DNA of 64,000 nucleotides. Origin: Gamsiella multidivaricata (Eukaryota > Mortierellomycota > Mortierellomycetes > Mortierellales > Mortierellaceae). The stretch lies in contig NW_026251778.1 in assembly GCF_025024155.1 (NCBI RefSeq), forward strand, positions 62,001 to 126,000. Direction: 5' to 3'. A program made the translations under genes and the position numbers. The notes below the pieces were generated by a model. It made no database searches, had not been told where the DNA came from, and worked only from the letters and a program-made list of their open reading frames with translations. The stretch's first letter is position 1, and the number at the start of each line of letters is the position of its first letter. Below are positions 57,714 to 64,000 of the stretch, piece by piece.

Positions 57714-58127
57714 GTTGAGAATGCGTGGACCTCGTGTTGATGCACAGGGGAGTGGGTCGGCGCGATGAACGGGCGATTAGTGAGGGTGTGGAGAAAGAAA
57801 CAAGTCCAGAAGGCCACAAACTGGCCCTTATTTCAGTCTCGGTGACTGTTTCGCACTGAGCCGAGCTGAAAGTGAGCGGACAAGATGGTCAAGACGGAGC
57901 AATTGTCACAGATTTTATTATCGTCGAGATCACAAGGAATGAAGGCATGAGGTTTGATGAAAAGAACATAATGTACAGGTATAGGTTGATGAACGGAAGA
58001 GAGCGATTGACAGCAATTGGAACAAAAGCGCCGGAAATCTTTGAGGACAGGTCGTTGTCTCTTTTCAGCTCGTAGCACGCGGAGGGAAAGACGGATGATG
58101 TTACATGGCAAGGACGAATATGAGGCC
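57714..58127. other. Spacer between ATG6 and PEX13
   Basis: A 414-nt gap between tandem minus-strand genes. Short frames on both strands have no domain. It is read as the PEX13 3' UTR and ATG6 promoter. Confidence 0.55.
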
Positions 58128-60170
58128 TTAAAACTTGAACTCCTCGAACGCAGATCCTGCGAGGGCTGCTTGAATATCGGCTGCCTGCTGAGAGGTAACT
58201 TGTCCAGGTGCTGCAGAAGATGTGGCATTGGGTACTCCTCCTGGTGCTCCGGGGAGGGCAGCAGAGACACCTCCAGCTGCGCCGTTACTATTGGCCTGGT
58301 TGTTATTATTACCGTTGCCGCCCTTGTTGATGATTTCGACGTAGTTGCTTGGGAACAGACCCATTTCACCGGTTCGAAGACGGCCGCGCCACCAAAGCGA
58401 TTCCTGGCCCATGGGATCGTGTCGGCTCAAGATGGCGATAATGTCACCTCGTCGGAATGCCAGCTCCTGTTGAGTATTCGAGGGCGTGAAATCGTACAGT
58501 GCGCGGGCGAAGTCCAGGTTCTGTGGGTTCACGGATGCAGGCGTTGTGAGAGCCTGACCCTCCTGGCCAGGCAAAAGCTCCTGCTGGGCTGGGAGGTTTC
58601 TGTTAGAAAGCGCGCGGATTAGACGGCCCATCAAATAGGGCAGCCCAAAGATGGCAAGCAAGAAGATGATAATGGGTCTCTTGGAGTATCTGGGCTGAGC
58701 CTGGAACTCTTGGAAGTTGCCGGCGGTCAATTCCTGAGCGTTGACGGGCTGCTTCATTCCCACGAGGCGGTAGGCAAGACTCTTGGCCCATCTGAGGAGC
58801 GCAAAGACACTCAAGACTTGACCCAGATAGCCGCGAAGATGTCCAAACTGCTCTGCCACACCAACCATGGCCATGAACGAAGAGTGCGTCGCCATAAACG
58901 TCGACTCGAGCATCTGAGAAAAGCCTCCAAAAGCGCCAACAACCGACTCGATCAGCTGGAAGGTAGGGGCGGTACCTTGTTCCATACGCTGCATAAGGGT
59001 CATATCCTCTGGACCCATGGGTCCGTTCATGCCGTTCATGCCATTCATGCCGTTCATGCCGTTCATGCCCATCCTGTTCATGCCATATCCAGAGCCATAT
59101 CCAGAACCATATCCACCATAGGACGAACCGTATCCACCGTAGCTTGAGCCGTACATGCTGCCCATGCCGCCCATGCGCGAGTATGGCGAGGAGTAAGAGG
59201 AGCCATAGGAAGATCCGTAACCCATGCCCATCCTGTTGTAGGGAGACGAATAGCTGGAGCCATAGCCAGTCATGCCGTAGCCAGACGAGTAGCCGGTGCC
59301 GGTAGCTCCGTATCCAGTGCCGGCAGCTCCGTATCCCGTGCCGGCAGCTCCGTATCCAGTGGCAGCGCCTCCGTAGCCAGTGCCGTAGTTGTTCATGCCT
59401 TAATAGATTGGAAGAAAGGGGAAGGAGAGGAAGAGTGAAGGAATATAAAGCAGGGAGAGTTGTGTGTGGATGGATGGATGGAAGGAGAGAGGGATGGATG
59501 GATGGGATGAGGGAATAAAGAGATGGAGTGGGTTAGTTGGCATGAAGTGACCCAGCAGACAAAAGTGACAGTCAGTCGGTCGGTCGGCCTCGGTCCCGCG
59601 TGCGAGTGGTGTGGGAGAGGGGGAGCAAAAGTGGGCGACATCGGCTCCGGCTCGAGAAAAAACATTCGCCGCATTCTGCCCACATAGCCTGTCCCAACAA
59701 CCCATTCTCCATAGGAGATCCAGTAGGGGGGGGAAACAAAACAACATATCATGATTACGCCCGCATGTAAACACACACACACACGCACACAAACACTTTA
59801 GTGCGGAAGAGGGAAGTTCGAGACAAGCCCGCTTGCAATGATCCATCCCTGGGGATCAACCACACACAGCCCAGAGAACCACTCAAGCAAATGGTGTCCA
59901 GTCCAAGGGTGGGCAAGTCCAGTTCATCCTGATGCTGCTTTGGAGTGTGATCGCATGGAAGGAAATGAAACAGTGCTCCTTACCTGGTCGATATCCAGTA
60001 TTAGAGGCGGCGCCCATGGCTGGGGAGCGGGAAGGGAGTGCTGGTGGACCAGGGTCGGTCGTGTTGGAGGAAGCTGCAGGGACTGAGGACGATGCAGGGA
60101 GGGCGGGTAGAGGAGCCGAGGCGGCAGAGGGGTTTGCCTGTCTGGCTCTTTCCCAAGGCTTCTCTGGCAT
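58128..60170 (-). CDS. PEX13: Peroxisomal docking protein PEX13
   Basis: Two exons (60170-59984, 59398-58128) give 485 aa. Pex13 is part of the peroxisomal matrix-import docking complex and binds Pex14 and Pex5. It starts MPEKPWERARQ with a Pro/Ala/Ser-rich stretch, continues into a Tyr/Gly-rich low-complexity region (residues about 63-170; GYGAAGTG repeats, then NGMNGMNGM), now thought to form the YG-meshwork of the import pore. Next come the transmembrane region (PIIIFLLAIFGLPYLMGRLI) and an SH3 domain (ARALYDFTPSNTQQELAFR, WWRGRLRTGEMGLFPSNYVE). The tail is rich in N, G and A and ends FEEFKF. The 585-nt intron is one of the longest in the window and contains GGAT repeats. The exon-1 start is set by the conserved KPWE box. 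Confidence 0.95.
59024..59070 (-). repeat. Nine-nt tandem repeat encoding NGM/MNG units in PEX13
   Basis: Five near-perfect copies of a GTTCATGCC unit (+ strand) encode consecutive Met-Asn-Gly triplets at the end of the Tyr/Gly-rich region. Copy number probably varies between strains. Confidence 0.85.
59464..59516 (+). repeat. GGAT microsatellite in PEX13 intron 1
   Basis: Two blocks of GGAT units separated by a GA-rich piece. The coding strand reads ATCC/TCCA near the 3' end of the long PEX13 intron. Confidence 0.75.
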
Positions 60171-62139
60171 GTTTCTGTCACAGGAAATGGAAAGTGGAGG
60201 GGAAGAAGAGTGGGGAGGGAGCAGAAGCGAAGGGAGAATGGAGGTCGAGGCAGGGGGATGAGAATGAAGGCAGAGGGATGGGGATGGGCAAGATGGATGT
60301 GTGCAGGGGGTTGGAGGGGAGAAGCAAGAAGAATATGATAAATGTACGATGCCTCTGGTGCCAGTGGAAGTAATGGGTCGAGTGGAGGACGAGATGTGGC
60401 TCAAAAAGACCTTTCCATCCCATCGGAGTGCTCGTCTTTGCCCGGCCGACCGATTGAATATTTCACATGTGCAGCCAAATAAGGTTCCCATATGACACAC
60501 CCGATGTGGAGAGAGCACATCCTTTGCCCGCCTACAGCACCTACAAATACCAGACCCTGCTGGCTGCCATTGGCTGCACAAGCACGCGTAGGGCAGTCCG
60601 GCGCCGCTTTCTTTTATATCCCATCACTTCAGCCAGGGCAGCGGTATGTTTACGAATGACATACCAAGGCAGGGCCCATGCATCTGCGTGGCTGCATTTG
60701 CACCTCAATCTGCATGCACCAGTCGCGCTCGATAGTAGGTCTGAGAGATTTTGCATCGCAACAGCATCTTGTCGATGCCACATCCTCAGCATAGAGGTAA
60801 CTTTGATGGCTTTGAACGCGAAGAATATGTAGGCAATAGGTCTCTCCTGCTATCCCTTCTCATATCTAGTCTACTCTTTAATCCACTTGTCCCTTGTCCC
60901 CTGTAATTTACAATAACTGCCAAAGGATCACTCACCCATACTCGCACATGCAAATCCTTGTAGAGAAAAGAGACAGGGGTCATGGAGAAACAAGGAAACA
61001 AATGGATGGAAAGCGTGTCTATGAGAGTAGGGAGGGCGGGTACGTGCGGCAGAGAAAAGTGGCAATACAATATAGCAGCATCCTTTCTTCTTTACTCACC
61101 TAACAAATAACCTCGGGCACATACATATACCGTCATGAATTGTGCATGTTATGCCTCAGTACTGGACCGGGGTGTGCGTTGGTAACAAAGTTATCCACAA
61201 AGATGCTTGTTGGTTCCAAAGTTTGTCTGGTCAGTGCTGTATATGATGCGAAGCTTGCCAGCCGCGTAATGCACTTTGAGTGCACGACAAACAACCAGTC
61301 CAGTTGATTTTAAGCAATGACGAAAAATCAAACAAGGGCAAGGAGGACATGGCTCGTATGATAATCGCAAAATCGTTGCTTTGGCGAGGTTGAAAGCGGA
61401 GAGATGGGAGCATCGAAAGCACTCGATAAAGAGTGAGCGAAGGAGCATAAAAATACCACTGACGTTGGTGTGGTGACTTGTATGCAGGACAGGCGTGCAA
61501 ATATCACCCATGCTCTTCTGCATCCATATAGTTTTTTTTCTTTTGCCTTGAAGAATGTGGAAATGGTCGCGTCTGTCTGCAGAGGGAAAAGCGCTTTGAA
61601 AGAAAGTCTTGTCATTACACATCATGACAATTGTTTTCTGGGGCAGCATTGTTCTCGCCTTTTTTTTCACATTCATTGGAAATTCGTAGCAATTGCGGTA
61701 GAGACTTTACACGTTGTGCAGCGCCTAAAAGGATTCAGGAGGGGGAAGAAGCAGATATGTCGCGCGGCGCCTAAAGATGGGACTCATGACGAGCCCTTGG
61801 CTGTCCAAGAGAAAGTGAAAAAAACGGGGATAACTCAAAATGCAATAAGGATCTGGAAGTGAATGAAAAGGCAGTTCAACCTCCATGCTTTCTCCCTTTT
61901 GGCTGAATATACCCTTGTTCGCTCACTTTGTCGTCTCCTTCCCTCTGTTCTTTCCTGCCTGCACCTCAACACTCGCTGCCGCGCGCTCTATTGTCTTTCC
62001 CATCTGCCTTTGTTGCATTATAGCCCTCTCTCCCTTTTTGCCCTAGTTATTACACGAAAGAGAGAAACGGTGAGCATGCTGTTGATTGTCCTGTCCATAT
62101 CCTCGCTCCCCTTGGACTTCCTATTATCCTGCCTCCTCT

Positions 62140-62178
<39 letters not shown>

Positions 62179-64000
62179 CGCCCTCTTGCCCTCTTCCTTC
62201 GCTCCTCACTGTCTCGCTCCCCCACGCGAAAGCTGTAAGGCCCGCATTTGCTCCGCTCTTCTTTCTTTTACTTCGCTCGTCTTTGTCAATCCATCCATAC
62301 GTTCTTCCATCACTATTTTTCGTTTATCAACCACCCCAGTTCCATCCCCTCGCGTAAAGCTCACGCGGTTTAGTCAGTTTGAGGATCCTTAGTTTTCGTT
62401 TCCGACTTTATCTGCTACATCTCTCGAAAAATCACAACTACTTTGGCCAATACTTTCTCCACATTTACGCATATCACAGCAAACTCTCTGCCAGCTACAT
62501 ACCACTCCACCTCTGGGTTAGCTGGATAACCGGAGTGTTTGTTCACGTTCTCCACGCCTTCTTTCATTACTCCGTTTCTTATCGACCGACACTTCACGTC
62601 TGGTTGTCCTGGTGGTCCTAAGCATACCTGCCTTGTTCACTCACATTAACACCCTCTCCTGGTCCCTGTCACACAAACACGCCTCCGTTTCCCTCGACTG
62701 CCTCTTAGGGCCGTTGATCCTGTTAGAGTCTACCGCAAAGTAAGTTCACGAGAGAGAAGAAAGCACCGAAACATGCGCGCGCGGATCTCAGTCTAGGACA
62801 AAGAAGGGTTTTGCGCACGAGCACATGAAGTTGGTGTCCTTGTGTCACCACCGGACAAGGCCTGACAACAAAAAATACCCGGCAGTGCCTCTGTGGCATT
62901 GTTACCCAATTGAATTTCGAGACATGCTTGTTTAGCTGTTTAGTCTGTGCAGTCCCGGGGTGCTCTCTTTTGTTCGTATTACATACACATACACATACAC
63001 ACACACAGACAACAGCAAACAGACATCATCCAGCATTTCAGAGACAAAGGAACCGTGCCTGGGGTGTCTCTCCGACAAAGGGTGTGTCTTGAATGAACTC
63101 TGGCCAAGCGCATTCGCATCTGGACAAACAGAACGTTCAGGCACCCTCCGTCCTCCCTTGCGAAAAAGCACACGGGGACGAATGAGACACGCCTAAACAC
63201 ACGTACGCAAATGCATTCACCACTCACTTCACACCCACATCCACAACTACAAAGACACCCCCGCAAACAAACCCTGGAAAACGCGCATGCGCTTTCTTGT
63301 TCCACCCTCGCACACGTTTTGTCCTGGGTCGAGCTCGTACTTATTTTCCCGCCCTTAACCCGACTTGACTCTACTCCACTCTATGGCCGTCCACTTCCAC
63401 ACACGCACCCCCTTCACTTACTCTTTCAGCTTGACACTGCTCAATTGCGCGATGGGCGGATGGGCGGATGCCTTGTGAAATGGTCATTTTGACATGTACT
63501 CGCACACACGTCCCACACACTCATTAAACAAAATATATGCCGGTGCCTATCCAAATTCGCGGGGCTGATCCAATTTCGCATTATACATCTTCAGATACGC
63601 TTTCTGCCGTTGCTCTGGGTACCGTTTTTGCTTATTCACATCCATGCTCATTTCATATTCCATTCGCCCATATTTCCTATGTTTTCAGTTAAGATTATTG
63701 TTTGGCTGAATAAATTGAAAATGAATTGAGTGGGTGTATAAACAATTGAAGCTGGGCTTCAAACGCACGGTAATCAAGAGGAGAGACATCTTCCGGACGT
63801 AAACAGCCCGGATCGACACCTGGGCTGCACGGGCACTCAGGGACTGAGCACCCTCTTTCTTTTTTTTTTTTTTTCTGCACTTGGCTACCTCTCTCTCTTC
63901 ACTTCTTCACTCTTTCTTTCTCTTTCTTTCTTCTCTCTTTTCTTCCCTCACACGCGCTCCCGGCAAAAGCGTCCGTCCACCATCCTGTTCATGCATTCTT
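60171..64000. other. Gene-free right end of the window
   Basis: No coding region can be supported over 3.8 kb. The left part is the PEX13 promoter (GA-rich on +, 60180-60350). From about 61880 the + strand becomes strongly C/T-rich with a 37-nt T run, then CACACA stretches (62980-63010, 63200-63440) and TCTTTC repeats near 63890-63950. That is the leader composition seen upstream of genes here, so a + strand gene probably starts beyond the right edge. Short ORFs in this stretch have no domains. Confidence 0.5.
62142..62178 (+). repeat. 37-nt homopolymer T tract
   Basis: The longest mononucleotide run in the window. It is embedded in a C/T-rich region that probably precedes a gene beyond the right edge. 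Read length artefacts are possible at such runs. Confidence 0.9.

Noticed and set aside
1..64000. CRISPR arrays, insertion sequences, rRNA or bacterial operon features
   Set aside because: None seen. The sequence is eukaryotic with spliced genes.

Overview
The window is nuclear DNA of an intron-rich filamentous fungus. The gene set fits an early-diverging fungus of the Mucoromycota, most likely Mortierellomycotina: a GPI-anchored CotH-type protein, paired GH16 enzymes, a tetrahydrobiopterin-pathway enzyme, cytoplasmic dynein, a TTLL12-type tubulin ligase-like protein and a TFIIIC subunit of the animal-like short form. Introns are mostly 60-200 nt with GT(A/G)NG donors, CTAAC/CTAAT-like branch sites and YAG acceptors. 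Many genes start just after a long C/T-rich leader. The lineage is inferred from gene content; no rRNA or other phylogenetic marker is present.

Layout, left to right: (0.8-5 kb) an EI24/Rrt8-like membrane protein and a LAG1-type ceramide synthase, both +. (5.2-7.4 kb) CTU2, the tRNA 2-thiolation partner, -. (9-17 kb) a 1023-aa Ser-rich unknown with an N-myristoylation-type start (+), a VTC/DUF202-domain protein (-) and a CotH-type surface protein (-). (18.3-20.1 kb) the STS1/Cut8 nuclear proteasome tether (+). (20.1-23.9 kb) a gene-poor stretch with only one weak spliced model. (23.9-26.4 kb) two tandem GH16 genes (-), one with and one without secretion signals. (26.7-31.3 kb) two divergent pairs: TFIIIC triple-barrel subunit/PTP synthase and LYRM2/membrane GNAT. 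(33.2-39 kb) RQC2/NEMF and a ketopantoate reductase (-). (39.9-46 kb) 3-hydroxyisobutyrate dehydrogenase and the DHX37/Ecm16 helicase (+). (46.2-49.3 kb) a holo-ACP synthase (-) diverging from a TTLL12 homologue (+). (49.4-60.2 kb) a run of five minus-strand genes: fatty acid 2-hydroxylase, RPB12, dynein intermediate chain, ATG6/Beclin-1 and PEX13. (60.2-64 kb) no supportable gene.

There is no operon logic; most genes are housekeeping. Loose themes are sphingolipids (ceramide synthase and 2-hydroxylase), and pantothenate/ACP/LYR metabolism (ketopantoate reductase, ACP synthase, LYRM2). Exon structures were rebuilt by hand from splice signals, reading phase and family conservation. They agree in phase throughout, but none is backed by transcripts.

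The most unusual observation is an apparent 2-nt microexon in the 3-hydroxyisobutyrate dehydrogenase gene. Others are a GC-AG intron in LYRM2, a NAC/UBA-like module inside the TTLL12 homologue, and a 75-nt stopless intron candidate in ATG6.
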